From the NCBI GenBank assembly GCA_026225945.1, contig JAMJFZ010003581.1, positions 5,848,501-5,912,500 on the forward strand: 64,000 bases of DNA, written 5' to 3'. Of the stretch, positions 45,301-57,174 are shown piece by piece (position 1 is the first letter of the stretch; every line of letters begins with the position of its first letter). Origin of the DNA: Cricetomys ansorgei. Lineage: Eukaryota > Chordata > Mammalia > Rodentia > Nesomyidae. The translations under genes were made by a program, and so were the position numbers. The notes under the pieces are model-generated. The model searched no databases. It was not told where the DNA came from and worked only from the letters and a program-made list of their open reading frames with translations.

Positions 45301-48300
45301 TATTTATTTATTTATTTATTCATTTATTTTTCTTTTTTGAGACAGAGTTTCTCTGTTGTAACTCTGGCTGTCCTGGAACTAACTCTGTAGACCAGGCTGG
45401 CCTCGAACTCACACAGAACTGCCTGCCTCTGCCTTGTGAGTGCTGAGATTAAAGGCATGCACTGCCACCACCCAGCAAGAGTGTTTATTTTTAAATTATG
45501 TAAAGCAATGAAGAAGTTTTTTTTTTTTTCCTTCCCCTTTCTTTGCATTATGATTAGGCAGGATCATACTATGTAAATCTGGCTGGCCTAGAACTGGCTG
45601 TGTAGACCAGGTTGGCTGTGACCCTGCTGTGATCCTTCTGCCTCTGTCTCCCAATTCTGGGATTAAAGGTGTGCAATACCAAGCCCAGCCCAAGTGTTGT
45701 TTTCTATGTTCAGGATTTGACTGATGCATAGAATGCTGCAGTAGATGCCAAAAGAACACCACACAGGACTCATTTAATGAAGGATTACAGAACCCCGAGG
45801 GAGGAAACTGGGTTGCACAGACCTCACACGGAATGTTAACTTATATCTTGGAGTGCAATGCATGTGAAGAAGCCTAGTGTAGAAGCTGTTAATCATCCCT
45901 GTGTTTCAGTTGATCTTGTTATAGATATCATTGCTGCTATAACAGTAAAAGAACTGTGAACAGATGACCAGAGTCAGTAAAAGACTGAAGCAGGCTTGGA
46001 GATCAAGTGTGCTATGAGATTGCTATTTTCCCCTTTCATTATTAATAGGTATCGTAGCATATTTGATATTCTTTGTATGCAGTATAGACACAACATTTCA
46101 AGCTTTCACAGATTGAGGACTTGCCTACCATGTCCCTTGTCATGGCTGTGTTTGGTTCTCTGAGGAATCCATCTTCTTTTCTGCTGACAGTTTTCACTCA
46201 TTCGATGCTTAAAAAAATAGCTGTCTCAAAATGTGTTTGTCATATTTCATAAAAAAATCCCAGATTTTCCTTTAGGGTCCCCTCTGTGAAAACTGGTGAA
46301 TGTGACAGAGAAGAAAAAGAACTGCAGGTGTTGGTCACTGTCTTTACTGAGAGGGCCTCACAAAGATGAAAGCACACAATTCATACACACATGAAAAATT
46401 TAGGATCTAGATGATCGCAGGTTTTACAGTCCAAATACAGAAGGCTTTCTAAAGATCAGGGTCTTCACAGTCCATTCAAATATTGGCATGCTTAGGCCAG
46501 AGTGGTTGTGTCAGATGGTTGTCTTCTCATCTGATGAATTGTCTAGGAAGCGGGCACCCAGCCCCTACCTCAACCAACATCTGCCCACTGTAGGTCCTGG
46601 GACTGAAGTGCAGCAATTTGCAATTGCGTAGTCAATTTATTTTGCCATTAAAGTTTTGTTTCCTTCATAAATACGTTCCCTCCCAGATACAAGATGCGGT
46701 GAGAACCTCTATATGTCAACTGACCCTACTGCTTGGTCAACCTTGATTCAAAGCTGGTACGATGAAAGTGCAGATTTTACTTATGGTGTAGGAGCAAGAC
46801 CCAATACAGCTGTTGGACATTATACTCAGGTGAGGGCAGTCGGTGAAGATATCATAGTTATAAACACTTATGTACTGACCAAAGCTTCTCCACCTTATTA
46901 CCCATCCCTATGCTCAGTTTGAGGAGATATACTGTGTAGGCATTATATTAGTTCCAGTATTTGATCGATACCTTAAGGTATATTAATTTATGCCCAGGAT
47001 CTGAAAAATTCTTGATAGGAAAGCATGCAGTATATCATTCCATTATAAATGAATAAAGTAAACCCACATGACACCTATAGTATTTTAAAAGGTATCAAAC
47101 ATAAAATTTTATTGCTATGATTCCAAAAATGAAATATTTTAAAGCCCATATGTTATAGACTATAGCAGCCTCATATTTCTGTGCTATATTTCTAGTATTT
47201 ATTTCTGAGGATTTTTTTATCAGTTTTCTAATGAACATCTATGCATTTATCTCCCATGGATTTGTAGCTTGTTTGGTATTCATCTCACAAAATTGGATGT
47301 GCAGTTGCTTACTGTCCCCAGCAAGAAAACCTAAAATACTTCTATGTCTGTCAATACTGTCCTGCGTAAGTATGAACTTCAGAATTAAGTGTAATTTTAG
47401 CTGCAATCTAATATTTGAAAGATTCTACATAAAGCAAACCAGAATCACAAGGGTGTCACCAACAAGGGAAGGATAAACATCAGGGCTTTTCTGGAAGGGT
47501 AAACATCAGGGTTTTTCCTTTTAAGCTCTAGAGAGCAATTCCATGGTTCTGAATGTAAAAATCTAAGCTCTCCTTAAATTATGAAATGATGTCCTTTCTT
47601 TCAGTTATCATTCCCTAGGCTCAGGTTCATTTAAGGACCAATCTGTGTTGTGGATTTCTCTAAGATTTCATGTTATTGATTTTGCTAATTTCACACTCTA
47701 GGACAGTAAAGTCAAAAAAGTGTTTAAGGCTTGCAAATGGGGATGACGTACATTGATTTCATCTTTTTTATTCCTATTAAAACATTTTAATTGTTTATTA
47801 TTTACAAAAAAAGAAAGAGAAAAAATTACATCGTTACCACCAACTCTGCTATTCTAAATATGTAACTATAACATATTTTTAGTTTTAGTTGGTTTTTTTT
47901 TTTTTTGAAAGGGGTGGGGATCACACCTCCTGTCAGATACGTTTAGAGATGGTTACTCAGGTGATAGAAGACTCCAGTAGAAGAAGTTTGCACTCAGAAT
48001 TTGTTTTTCTACAAATACAACTTTCTGGGTTTACTAGAGAGAATTTTCAGACCATAGAGATATGTATTGAAATCCATTGGTTGATCATCAAAGCATTACA
48101 TTAAGCAGGCACAGGAAAAAATATCTCGAATGAATAATGAGAGAAAGCTGGGGTAGGGACCTACAGAACATTTCTGGAAACCTCATGATATCTCCATGTG
48201 TTTACACAATACATTGAGACTCACTGCCTCAATGACAGTGATTTGCCTTGGGCTCTGGCCTCACTTGCACACGGAACATTCAGATTCCTTTGTATCTTCA

Positions 48301-51300
48301 GGTTCATTAACTAGCCCACATGGATCACTCATGAGCCACAGATTAATTCCTCTAAGATGTTATACCTTGTATCTTGGTGCAGATCAAAACTTTGCAAACT
48401 GCCATACTTTTCTTGGTCACACACGGTATCTCTTTAAAGACTAGCCAGACTTGCTTAAGATTCATGCTACTAACCACACACAAACAATATAAATTCAGCC
48501 TCAGCAATAAGAAAAAGAAATGCTGAAACTTTATCTTTCATTTTGGAGTTAACTGCTGCACTGTGGCTCTGCTTTCAAATAGAGAATATTTAGCAACAAA
48601 TAATTTTCCCCCATTACCACTACATTTAGGAGATAGTCTTTCTCTGGAGTAATGTGCCCTTAACCCACCCCTTGCAGAATCTTGTCTTAGTAATTATTTT
48701 ATCTATCTGGCAACAAAGGGGGACGTTCTAGATGCCTGATTTAGTTTGATGAATTATGGTTAGAGGGACAATACGAGGGCTAATCTTGGTTGTAACCTTG
48801 ACACAGCTGGGAAGGATTCTCTAGTTGAGGAATTCCCTATAGAAGATTGGCCTGTGTCTGTGTCTGTGGGGCATTTCCTTGATTGCTAATGTAAGAAGCT
48901 CGGTTCCACTGCCTGTCATACCGGTAACCTCTCAGCAGATGTAGCTGGACAACTTGAAAGTGGGAGGAGCCAATGAGCAGCATTTCTCCGCTGTCTCTGC
49001 TTCTGTTCCTCCCACCAGCTTCTGCCTCGGCTCCCCTCGATGATAGACGTTGTTACCTGTGAGGTGAAATAAACGCCTTTCCTCCCACAAGGTTCTTTAC
49101 TCAAGGTTTATCTTCAGCAATAGTCAGCAAACTAGAACAACTGGTTCACGTGTGAAGTGTTTTCTTTATTGGGATTGTTGTCTGAGTTACACTTTGGAAA
49201 TCGTTATTTTTGGCTTTGTAAATAAAACTGAAAACTATGCATAACCATGTATGTATGTTAACTCACTCTTCAGTGCATAAAGCAAGAAGGAAGGAGAAAA
49301 GTAATTGTATATTTCAAATTTCAGGGGTAACAACGTGTTAAAAAAGGCCAACCCTTACGAAGAAGGGACAGCTTGTGCTAGTTGTCCCTCTAAATGTGAA
49401 AATGGACTATGCAGTAAGTGACTGGTTATCATACAGTTAAACTTTTATTTTTCTATAAACTGTAACATTGACTAAATGATATATTCTTGAAAGGGAGAAG
49501 AACCTACTCAAGAAAGTGCTAAAATAAGTACTTTATCCACTTCAGTAACTTACATTTTATTTGTAATGAAAAGAATTTATGTTACATATGGGGCATTTAC
49601 CCTCAGTGACTGAGATGTGCAGAGGTTATCCACTGTTCCATGTATAAACCATTCTTTAAAGTTAATATCAATAGGCCCAAAGTGGAATTTAAAAAAAATC
49701 CAAACATGGTGCTCAAGAGTTTGCTCAACAGTTCAGAGTACTTCCTGATCTTGTGGAAGACAGGGTTTCATTCCCAGAACTGTCATTGGTGGTTCACAGC
49801 TGCCTGTGACTCCAGCTCCAGGATATCTGATGTCCTCTCAGTCTTCTGCAGATACCTGGATACAGGTGCTAGACATACAGGTATGCAGGCACACATATAC
49901 ACATGACTTAAAAAATAACTAAAAAATTAAATCATATATACCTATAGAAATTGAGACAATATTTTGCCTGTCTTATACAAGCACATCTTATAATGCTTGT
50001 CTTATAGTTCACTATGTTGATTTTCTCATTTCTATAATATCCTTAGAAACACAGTGTTTACCTTACAAATTATCACTTTTCCTATAATTAAGTGATAGTT
50101 TTTCGCAAATATTTAATCACAATATCCAATCTTCACACAGTATTGATTTATAGAAAGGAATATGGATGCAAATGAGAATAAAATAAATGTCATGCATCTT
50201 ATTTTTTCATGAATAGAAATAAACATAATTATTAGGTTCCAGCACTTAAGATACTTTTGAAAAAATTATTATGAACAATAGAATTGAATTACTCATTAAG
50301 GTTTTCATCTTTCAAGTATGTTCACTTTTATTTAGCATTATTCCTAACTCAATTGTGTAGCTATAATTCAAAATATTAGTATTAAAGCTACAAATGAATA
50401 AGAGAATGTGTTGAATGACTATACCCCTGTTGAATGCTGTTTGCTGAACAGTTTGGAATATGTCCTATTTTCAGTGAACGTTCAACAGGAAATTTTAGAC
50501 AAAAGAGAATGTCAGTCATGTTTCACAAAAACTTCCTCACACCAGTATATAGAGATTATAAATGGGAGCCAGCTCAGAAGCAGTGGGAAGACATATCTAA
50601 ACTGCAATGGGTGTTATTACTACAATACAAGCCAAATGACCCGTCAGTGTTTGAGCATTGGTCCCATGCTTGTCAGTATGAGGGATGAGAGTCTGGGTTG
50701 GCCCCTGCTTGAGGCTTACATCCAGAGTTGAGATTGTAGGAGGGGTGTGAAGACACCATGCCCAAGCACAATCAAATTTGAGTTCAAGGGAAAACCTGCA
50801 CGTTGTCCTTGTTTCAGTCCATCCACAAAGGGCATTTATCCTTCAAGTATAAAGTTCTATTTCCAAAATGTGAGATGAGAGAAACAGTCTCTATAATACA
50901 TGTCTTATAAGCTTTAGCCACTGGTGGACATGTGGTCTTTGAGGACTTGAAATGGACTACTTAGGCTAAGAAACTAATTTAATCTATCATGCACTAAAAT
51001 AGCTACGTTTGCCTCGTGGCTTCTGTACCCAGACTCAGCAAATAGAGATATGTTCATATTTTTTTTTTCCTTTTGTTGCTAAGGCATATAAGCAAGTGAA
51101 TCCATTTTAGAAATATATCATTGGATTGAAAAAAAAAAAAAAAGGAGTGATGGGTGAGATAGTGAGCTCAGCCAGCGTCTCTCCTGTGTCACTTGAGACC
51201 TGTCACAGTGGTAGCAATGTTAGTGCACTTCTTCTTCCTACCTCTCCTTGGATGTCAGCTGAGTTTTCTGCTGCTACTTCAGATAATGGCAATAAGATAA

Positions 51301-51449
51301 CTGGATCTGCTTTCATTACAGCCAATAGCTGTGACTATGAAGATTTACTTAGTAACTGTGAGTCCTTGAAGAGTTCAGCAGGCTGCGATCACGAGCTGCT
51401 CAAGGAAAAGTGCCAGGCTACTTGCCTGTGTGAAGACAAAATTCATTAA
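39319..51449 (+). CDS. Crisp2: Crisp2 (Tpx1), cysteine-rich secretory protein 2 (whole gene, 7 coding exons)
   Basis: Seven exons join in frame: 39319-39387, 43575-43691, 44666-44753, 46687-46829, 47268-47365, 49325-49413, 51322-51449. They total 732 nt, or 243 residues, equal to human and mouse CRISP2. Order: signal peptide (about 1-21), CAP/PR-1 domain (about 35-172), hinge, and C-terminal CRISP ion-channel-regulator domain (to 243). The CAP cavity residues His83, Glu97, Glu118 and His136 are present. There are 16 cysteines: 6 in the PR-1 domain and 10 in the hinge plus tail. The signatures GHYTQLVW and YVCQYCP are intact. By family knowledge it is made in testis, stored in the acrosome and sperm tail, and acts in sperm-egg interaction and motility. 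The paralogues Crisp1, Crisp3 and Crisp4 are less likely because the tail CLCEDKIH and overall sequence follow CRISP2. Confidence 0.96.
39402..39439 (+). repeat. 38-bp repeat, copy 2 (just after Crisp2 exon 1)
   Basis: gaaacatcctctcagagctg plus cctgacatcactggaaaa, 14 bp beyond the donor of the first coding exon. Copy 1 is at 38357-38394 and shares 35 of 38 bases. Confidence 0.8.
39550..39615. repeat. Old hAT-type (MER5A-like) fragment
   Basis: ggctatggtagccaccagtc with a following attggacactagaaaaga resembles the terminal part of MER5A (agccactagccac..gagcacttgaaa). Heavily diverged. Crisp2 intron 1. Confidence 0.35.
40791..40814 (-). other. C-run tract with G-quadruplex potential
   Basis: The minus strand reads GGGGGGTGGGGGGCGGGG and then AGGGG: four G-runs of 4 to 6 separated by single bases. 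Crisp2 intron 1, template strand. This is the tightest G4 motif in the window. Confidence 0.75.
41008..41046 (+). pseudogene. Truncated U2 snRNA retrocopy
   Basis: atcacttctctgccttttgg followed by ctaagatcaagtgtaaaat matches the first ~39 nt of U2 snRNA, with two or three changes. The rest of U2, including the Sm site, is absent. It sits in Crisp2 intron 1, in the same orientation as the gene. It is not functional; 5' fragments of U2 are a known class of L1-mediated retrocopies. Confidence 0.85.
42235..43275 (-). mobile_element. L1 3' UTR (antisense) in Crisp2 intron 1
   Basis: The plus strand begins acaatatatattatgctttt (the complement of an L1 end), continues with CT-rich and A-rich stretches, then ctgtcactctactggagaag and tgcaggcagatcactgttga. 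This is about 1 kb of L1 3' UTR opposite to the gene. Confidence 0.7.
43575..43691 (+). CDS. Crisp2: Crisp2 coding exon 2
   Basis: Residues 24-62: [20 protein letters not shown], then [19 protein letters not shown]. This is the start of the CAP domain, with the conserved HN(E)LR motif. The acceptor is CCTTCAG and the donor is GTAAGA. The preceding intron is 4.2 kb. Confidence 0.95.
44050..44245 (-). repeat. B3-type SINE (antisense)
   Basis: tgtgtctgtgtgtgtatgga then gtagagaccagagccaccgg and near the end gatccctcaaccaggcatct, the complement of a B3 element. Crisp2 intron 2. Confidence 0.7.
44666..44753 (+). CDS. Crisp2: Crisp2 coding exon 3
   Basis: Residues 63-91 plus one base: [20 protein letters not shown] then HSNPDERKT. 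It contains the first PR-1 cysteine (Cys79) and the tetrad residue His83. The acceptor is TTTAG and the donor is GTACGT. Confidence 0.95.
45287..45330. repeat. (TTTA)n microsatellite
   Basis: About ten TTTA units directly before a B1 element; this is the A-rich SINE tail seen in reverse. Confidence 0.95.
45333..45478 (-). repeat. B1 SINE (antisense), copy 1 of a pair
   Basis: gagacagagtttctctgttg, then aactctgtagaccaggctgg and gagattaaaggcatgcactg. Near full length, Crisp2 intron 3. Confidence 0.92.
45535..45692 (-). repeat. B1 SINE (antisense), copy 2 of a pair
   Basis: aggcaggatcatactatgta, then ctgtgtagaccaggttggct and ttctgggattaaaggtgtgc. It follows the other B1 copy by about 60 bp in the same orientation and is more diverged. 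Confidence 0.85.
46687..46829 (+). CDS. Crisp2: Crisp2 coding exon 4
   Basis: Residues 92-139: [20 protein letters not shown], then [20 protein letters not shown] and TAVGHYTQ. It carries tetrad residues Glu97 (CGENLY), Glu118 (WYDES) and His136 (GHYTQ). The acceptor is TCCCAG and the donor is GTGAGG. Confidence 0.96.
47268..47365 (+). CDS. Crisp2: Crisp2 coding exon 5
   Basis: Residues 140-171 plus two bases: [20 protein letters not shown] then [12 protein letters not shown]. It contains four cysteines of the PR-1 domain and the second CAP signature. The acceptor is TTTGTAG and the donor is GTAAGT. Confidence 0.96.
48735..49120. repeat. Rodent interspersed repeat, copy 2
   Basis: Contains taaccttgacacagctggga, then cattgctaatgt-like and the end gtgaggtgaaataaacgcct. 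It aligns by eye with copy 1 at 14505-14830, which has the same order of blocks. Crisp2 intron 5. Confidence 0.6.
49325..49413 (+). CDS. Crisp2: Crisp2 coding exon 6 (hinge)
   Basis: Residues 172-201 plus one base: [20 protein letters not shown] then [10 protein letters not shown]. It contains the four hinge cysteines. The linker KKANPYEEG is more diverged than the rest. The acceptor is TTTCAG and the donor is GTAAGT. Confidence 0.95.
49690..49912 (+). repeat. B2 SINE
   Basis: Runs from acatggtgctcaagagtttg through ggtttcattcccagaactgt to ggtatgcaggcacacatata, a diverged B2. Crisp2 intron 6. Confidence 0.75.
50890..50985. repeat. MER5A-like (hAT) fragment
   Basis: gctttagccactggtggaca then tgaggacttgaaatggacta resembles MER5A. 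Diverged. Crisp2 intron 6, about 0.4 kb before the last exon. Confidence 0.45.
51322..51449 (+). CDS. Crisp2: Crisp2 coding exon 7 (CRISP domain, stop)
   Basis: Residues 202-243 and [23 protein letters not shown] then [20 protein letters not shown] and IH. Six cysteines of the ion-channel-regulator domain. The acceptor is ATTACAG. The longer open frame starting at 51126 begins in intron sequence and is not the gene start. Confidence 0.96.
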
Positions 51450-51930
51450 CACACCCAGTGCACAGCATGAAGGACTGCAGGAGAAGAGGATGCGGCCTTT
51501 AGCTAAGACATGCTGGGGAAAGCTAGAGGAGATTAGTGGCATGTTGGATCCCAAATGACTAGGCTTCTTTCTCTCCTGGATTTATACAGAAATCTCGTTC
51601 ATAAAGCCATTAAAAAAAGGGTCATTTAGGATGACAATTTTGAATTTTGACAAACTTTGGTGCTTCAAATGTAGTGAGTTGGATCAAATGGAGAATTTTG
51701 AATGTTGTATGAGCACAGGTCATTCATCACTAGAACTTTGGCAAAAACAAAACAAAATTGTGCATGTTCTAAAACAACTTGCAATAGAAGAATGGGGCTG
51801 TAGTAACATCATTCTAAACCTACCCAACAGTGTCTACTGGGATGATGCTTGACGTCTTTATTTGTCTTATGTCCTTTTACTTAAACACAGATAATCAGCT
51901 TTTTCAATAAAGATCTCAAGCAACTATATG
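51450..51930 (+). terminator. Crisp2: Crisp2 3' UTR and polyadenylation signal
   Basis: AATAAA at 51906-51911 lies about 460 nt after the stop codon, and cleavage is expected near 51925-51930. An ATTAAA at about 51609 could give a shorter form. The 73-residue open frame at 51631-51852 lies in this UTR and shows no family signal. Confidence 0.8.
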
Positions 51931-51984
51931 AATGTTATTTTTTCATGTAATATTTTTATAGCATGTCTTTTTTTTTTTTACTGT

Positions 51985-52920
51985 TTCAATATCTTATTTT
52001 TTAAATTACCACTTTTTTCTTTTCTTTCTTTCTCCTTTCTTCCTTCCTTGTTCCTTTTCTTTTCTTATTTTTCTTTTTCTTTTTTTGTCAGATGTCTTTG
52101 GTTCCAATCTAGGTCTCTGGGCTATCCAGTCTCAGGTTCCTGGCCATTCAGGCAGTGTTGGGCATGGGCTCCCTCTAGTGGCTAGGGCTTCAAGTTAAGC
52201 AAGTTATTGGTTGGCCACTCCTACACGTTTTGCTCCTAAATAGCCTCAGCATATCTTATAGACATCACAGAGTGTAAGCTGATGGTTTTGTGGGTGGGTT
52301 GGCATCCCTGGCACACCACTAGAAGCTTTGCCTGGTTACAGAAGATGGCTAGCTCAGGTTGTCTATCCCCCATTACTAGGAGTCCTCAGTAGGGTCACCC
52401 TTATAGATGCCAGGGAATTTCCACTACACTAGGTTTCTCCACAACCCCAAGTAACCCCCGCCATTCCAGTTATTTCTCCCCATACTCTCTCCCTCCATCC
52501 CTTCCATCACCATCTGATCTCTACCCCCCTGTTATTCTCAGTTACCCCCGGTCTACCCACACAGTCTATTTCATCTTATCAAGGAGATCCACGTGTCTCA
52601 CCTAGATCCTTCCCTGTTACCTAGCCTATCTGGGTTTGTGGGTTGCAGCTTGATTATCATTTACTGAACTAAAACTCTTATAAGTTAATACATATCATGT
52701 TTGTCTTTCTGGGTCCAGGTTACCTCACGATGATTTTTTCCCCCCTATTTCCTTCCATTTGCCTGCAAATTTCACAATGTGGCTTTTTTTTAACAGCTGA
52801 GTAGTATTCTATTATTCTGTTGAGGGACAGCCAAGTTGTTTCCAGTTTCTGACTATTGTGAATTAAGCCACTGCGGATGTAGTTGAGAAGGAAATAGCAT
52901 GTATTTTTAACTATTAATGA
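51985..52920 (-). mobile_element. L1 3' region (antisense) abutting Crisp2
   Basis: The plus strand starts with a CT-rich tract, has gtctctgggctatccagtct and ctccctctagtggctagggc, and ends with aacagctgagtagtattcta and ccagtttctgactattgtga, the complement of L1 ORF2 3' end and 3' UTR. It begins about 60 bp beyond the Crisp2 polyadenylation site. Confidence 0.85.
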
Positions 52921-53239
52921 CTAAGCCCAGGAGAATAATTATACAGAGGAAAAAAATCTATTAACTAGATACTTCAATTTAAACAAAAAACATACCAGTT
53001 ATATCTTGATTTTATTTAATGTATATCTAAGTAATCACCACATAGAGGATGTAGCTCAACATAATATACAAGCCTAGACACCTGATGAAACAAGATTAAT
53101 AAATGTCCTAGAGAAGTTAGCATTTATAATTCTGTACATTTCATTCAAGATTGTCTGACATGTAAATCAGTTCATTTTTGGTTCATAAGATTAAGTACAT
53201 TAAACATCTCAAACATAAAAAGCTTACCAGAATGTCAAT

Positions 53240-53410
53240 GTCTAGTGCGTTGGGGTCCCTAAGTAAGGGTCGCACATCAATCAGGACACAGGGGATGCAG
53301 GGTAGCAAATACAACTGCATGCTTTATTGAAAAAATCAAATGCTCTCTAGAAACCAGAAAATCCCCAAATAGCAACATAGCAACAAGGAACGTGCCATAT
53401 ACAAAACAAT
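53240..53410 (-). mobile_element. Possible LTR end
   Basis: Read on the minus strand, a TATA-like stretch near 53400 is followed by AATAAA near 53325 and a U5-like stretch ending in gtgcgacccttacttaggga. The spacing fits an LTR, but I see no clear termini. Confidence 0.3.
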
Positions 53411-54800
53411 GTATCTCTAATAGATACCCTAAAATAAAGTCTGTCTAAGGCTATTCTGAAAATTATATGATGTGCTTCAGTACACAGAAATAAATTATAA
53501 ATCTGCAAACAAATCTGAATAAGTCAGGAGACAAATAGCCATGAGAGCACTTCCTTGACCCAAGACAAATTTTAGCAGAACTTCAAGGCTCAAGATAAGG
53601 AAGTATGCTTCCTCGTTTGCTTGGTTTGCCAAGTGTCTTGGCCTGTTTAGTCACCTCATTTATATTAGAGAGATGTCTACATCTCAAGCCATTTCTGTGT
53701 TTCCACACCGGAAGTTGTCAAAAAGTACATTTGTTCAGGTGGTGATATACCATGAGCTCCCAATGTCCCCAACATGAAATAGATATCTAAATTTTTCTGC
53801 ACGACCAAAGAGAAGGAATTCATAATTCCGAAACCTTCAAAAAGAAAAATTCTAGGCCTATGTAATTTTACCACGGAATTCTAGAAAACACATAGAAAAA
53901 TATTTAGAATAACTGTACACAGTCTGTTCTAGAAAGAATGGAAGGGAATACTTGACCATTCTTTGAGATTATGCCATATGCACACTGAAACAAATTTGAG
54001 GTGAGAAAATGCAGATGTGTTACTACCTTATACATGGAAAATTTAAATGAACACTAAATTGTCTAGCCATGTGAATTGCTGCAAGACAACTGAGAACCTT
54101 GTCACTTTTCAGACCATCTGGAATATCCTAATCCCAATACTCTACATATTTAAAAAGATGTGACATACACTTGAGATGATTATCCATTTTCAACTCTCCC
54201 TTCCTTCAGTGAGCATAAATGGTCATGGCAGAGCAATGAGAAACACATCAGTGGGTAAGAAAGCATGGCTGAACCTAATCAAAGAATACATCTGTGCTGA
54301 AGTAAGCAGTGCATGGGACACAGAGGGCAACCAACACATTGATAAAAGTTATGCCACAGCAAATCTGGGTCACAAATTCAGGAATATTACAGGAAGGGAA
54401 GACTTGCCATGGGGTGTCGCTGTAGTTTCATGTGCCCATGTTTCCTCTAATATGGACAATATGTAAGCTAAAGAACTTGGCAGATGTCCCCAGTCTGTGC
54501 CTGCAAAGGCTAGAGAACTCCTAGCTTCTTTCTACACAGGTCTATTACTGTATCCTCAAAGGGAAATGTGGACAAAACAGACACAATGGCAAGTTTTGAA
54601 AGTTCCTTTTCCGTGTGCACCCTGCCTTACATTCGCTATTCTCCACTTACATCTTCAGTCTATCCAGGGCAGGAATTAGAGGGCCAGAGTTGTGATATGG
54701 AGACTAAATATTCAACAAATGACTTAGAAATGGCACTTTTGTGAAGAGCAATTGGATGTTGCATCAACCATTTCATCCATGCTTGAATCATTTTTCACTT
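53411..54800. other. Spacer with no recognised gene
   Basis: No exon or known repeat is recognised here. Open frames of 65 residues (minus, 53677-53874) and 96 residues (plus, 54176-54466) have no domain that I know. They may be remnants of an LTR element lying between the two LTR-like segments, but this is a guess. Confidence 0.35.
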
Positions 54801-54809
54801 TTTTCATTA

Positions 54810-56990
54810 TATAGGAAAGTACAAACACAATTTATGAACCACATATTTAGTCTATTTAAGCTTCGTGGTTCCGTGGTGTGGTAGATGGGTTGTTTCATAT
54901 TTTCATCAAGTTTTCAACACACTTAGCTCATTGCACATACTCTCCCTTCTGAATAAGTCCCCAAGTTTTATATCCTTTAGTTACTGCTAAAGACCACGTA
55001 GTGTGGGACGCTCTCCCCTTCCTCTTGGAATATCCGGTATCTTAGCAGGTTTCTTTAAGCTAAATAGAAAATATATATTTAAATCAAAACTATACAAGTG
55101 TTTTTTTTCTGTGTGTATTCTTGCCATCTCTAATTCTATTATTTAAGGTATGTAATTTACTCTGAATTGTTAGCTGGCTCAACAAATGGAGATCCATTTT
55201 GTGCAACGTCTCATATGATTTACAGTTTTTTGACAGTAGCTTTCTTTGCTCCCTTCAAACATATACTTCATAATTCTCTTTCAAATCATTGCTATTTATG
55301 ATTAAAATTTAAGTCAAAATGTCATCACTGAGATTTGTAATGTCATTTCTCCCTCTTACTTCATAAAAACCATTATTTGCCCAGGTCCTAGAAAGCATTA
55401 TGTATGTATGTCACACACTCAGTGCCCATACCTTCAGGAAAGATTACATTGATCTTGATCTTGACCAGGAAACAGTGACGTTCAAGTACTGTCTCTGCTC
55501 CCTGTGACTCTTACTTTACCTAAAATATGGTCTCATGCTGTGTCATAGCAGAAAGAGGAAATGCAATTGAAATGAGTTTTCTACCCATCAGGAAGGTATG
55601 TAGCTTGATATTACATCTCAACCTGAATAGTTTCATATTTCGAGATTGATGTGCAATCCCTCAACTTCCCCATGTATTTCAAAGATGGAGGCTGTCATAT
55701 GTCACTATTCATTGTAAACTTAACATGGTAAAGAATGTCATCATACCAGACTCCTGCTTTCACATTTCACAGTCTATGTCGAATTGCTTGTTCCATTGAA
55801 TTTCAGTTCAGGTCAGCTCCTGTTGCAGGCTCCTGTGCTTCTGTGGTTCTTTGCCTCTCCCTTTATTGGGAAGAGGCAGGTCTTCAGACTTTCCAGGCCA
55901 GGAGTGGTTGCGCTTCATTGGCTGTTGTTGTCAGCAGGGTGGTTAGGTAGCATGCAATCTCTTGGATCCTGCCTCTTGTTCATCAGAATATTTAAGATTT
56001 TGATATGGGAAAGCAACCCTCATTAACTTCCCAGCATTTATTTATTTGGTTAACAATCTACACGATTTTCTTTGAGTTTTTTATTTCCTTTTTTTTTTTT
56101 TTTAGGGGATCTGTGATTCTTTTATTCTTTAATTATAGTATTTTAGGTCACAGTTCACGGTTTTTATTATAACTATATCATTTAGTATTTTTTTATGTGT
56201 TCCCACATTTTTCTTGACATTGACTTTATGGTTTATTTTTCAGGTTAATGGGGATTTAGTAGAATATTTCTTGCATCAATTTTATCCTCTGTGTTATAGC
56301 ATATAATATTTGATGAAATTACAAATTATTCATCCAAGATATTATTAACATATCTTGATAATTTATAGTCAGATGATTTAGGTTTTGCAGTTCTTTTCAT
56401 AACATGAAGAATCCATGGACAATGGAATAAAAAAAGCAACCATTGAATTGATAAGTTGAAGTACGGAAAATAGTCTGATAAATTTTGCAAAATATTTCAT
56501 AGACTAAATAAAATGTTTTTACTGAAGTAACCAAAGTATTCTTACTCTTGGTTCATTTCAAAATATAATACGCATTTTAGACATCTGTGGTTCACTGGGA
56601 ATTTGTGAAACATAACATCTGAATCTCAAGCACTTCTTACTCACTGTGAGTTTATGCATTTATATGATAGTACTAAAGTTTGTCATGCCTGATAACATTT
56701 AGCTTGCAACATCAGAACTTAATCTATTACATTCGTATTTCACAACTTTTCCATATTTCATGTCTTGTCTTCTAGACTCAGGTCCACAGTCCCATCTTAG
56801 TCTCTTGTTTCCTGTAAATTTTCTCAGATTGGTTTATGTCTCCAGAGAGTTAGTATTCTGTACAGAATTGATATACCTCAATAGTGCTTTGAAGAAACAT
56901 CCAAAATTTGATGGAGACTGATGTTTTTATCTCATAATTAGACCAACAATACCTCAGTTTTTCAAGTACCTAGGGTTAAAACTGTCAGGA
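54810..56990 (+). repeat. Tandem duplication, copy A
   Basis: Shares with copy B, in the same order, the blocks tttcatattttcatcaagtt (54896), gtaaagaatgtcatcatacc (55729), gaatttcagttcaggtcagc (about 55798), cttggttcatttcaaaatat (about 56548) and gctttgaagaaacatccaaa (about 56886). Identity looks like about 75-80% by eye, with small indels. It contains no Crisp exon. Confidence 0.85.
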
Positions 56991-57174
56991 AATGGACATG
57001 ACCTTGAAAAAAAAAGGGGAGGATGCAGGTGATTTATAGTCAGAAACAGAAAAACAGGGGGTGGCCTCTACCTGGAGCTGGGGAGAAGGTCATTATAGAT
57101 AGAGACAGAAGGACGAGTGATAAATAACTCATAGGTTTTTAGATACAGGATCAAGGTCCTACTTTATATTTATT

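Noticed and set aside
51126..51449. 107-residue frame as a separate small gene
   Set aside because: The first 65 residues are intron sequence; the last 41 or so are Crisp2 exon 7 after the ATTACAG acceptor.
39319..51449. Crisp1, Crisp3 or Crisp4 rather than Crisp2
   Set aside because: Length of 243 residues, the closing CLCEDKIH, and position next to Rhag fit Crisp2 best. A close duplicate cannot be excluded without an alignment.
54176..54466. 96-residue frame, possible gene downstream of Crisp2
   Set aside because: No domain, signal or splice context recognised, and no sign of a Crisp paralogue (no CAP or cysteine pattern).
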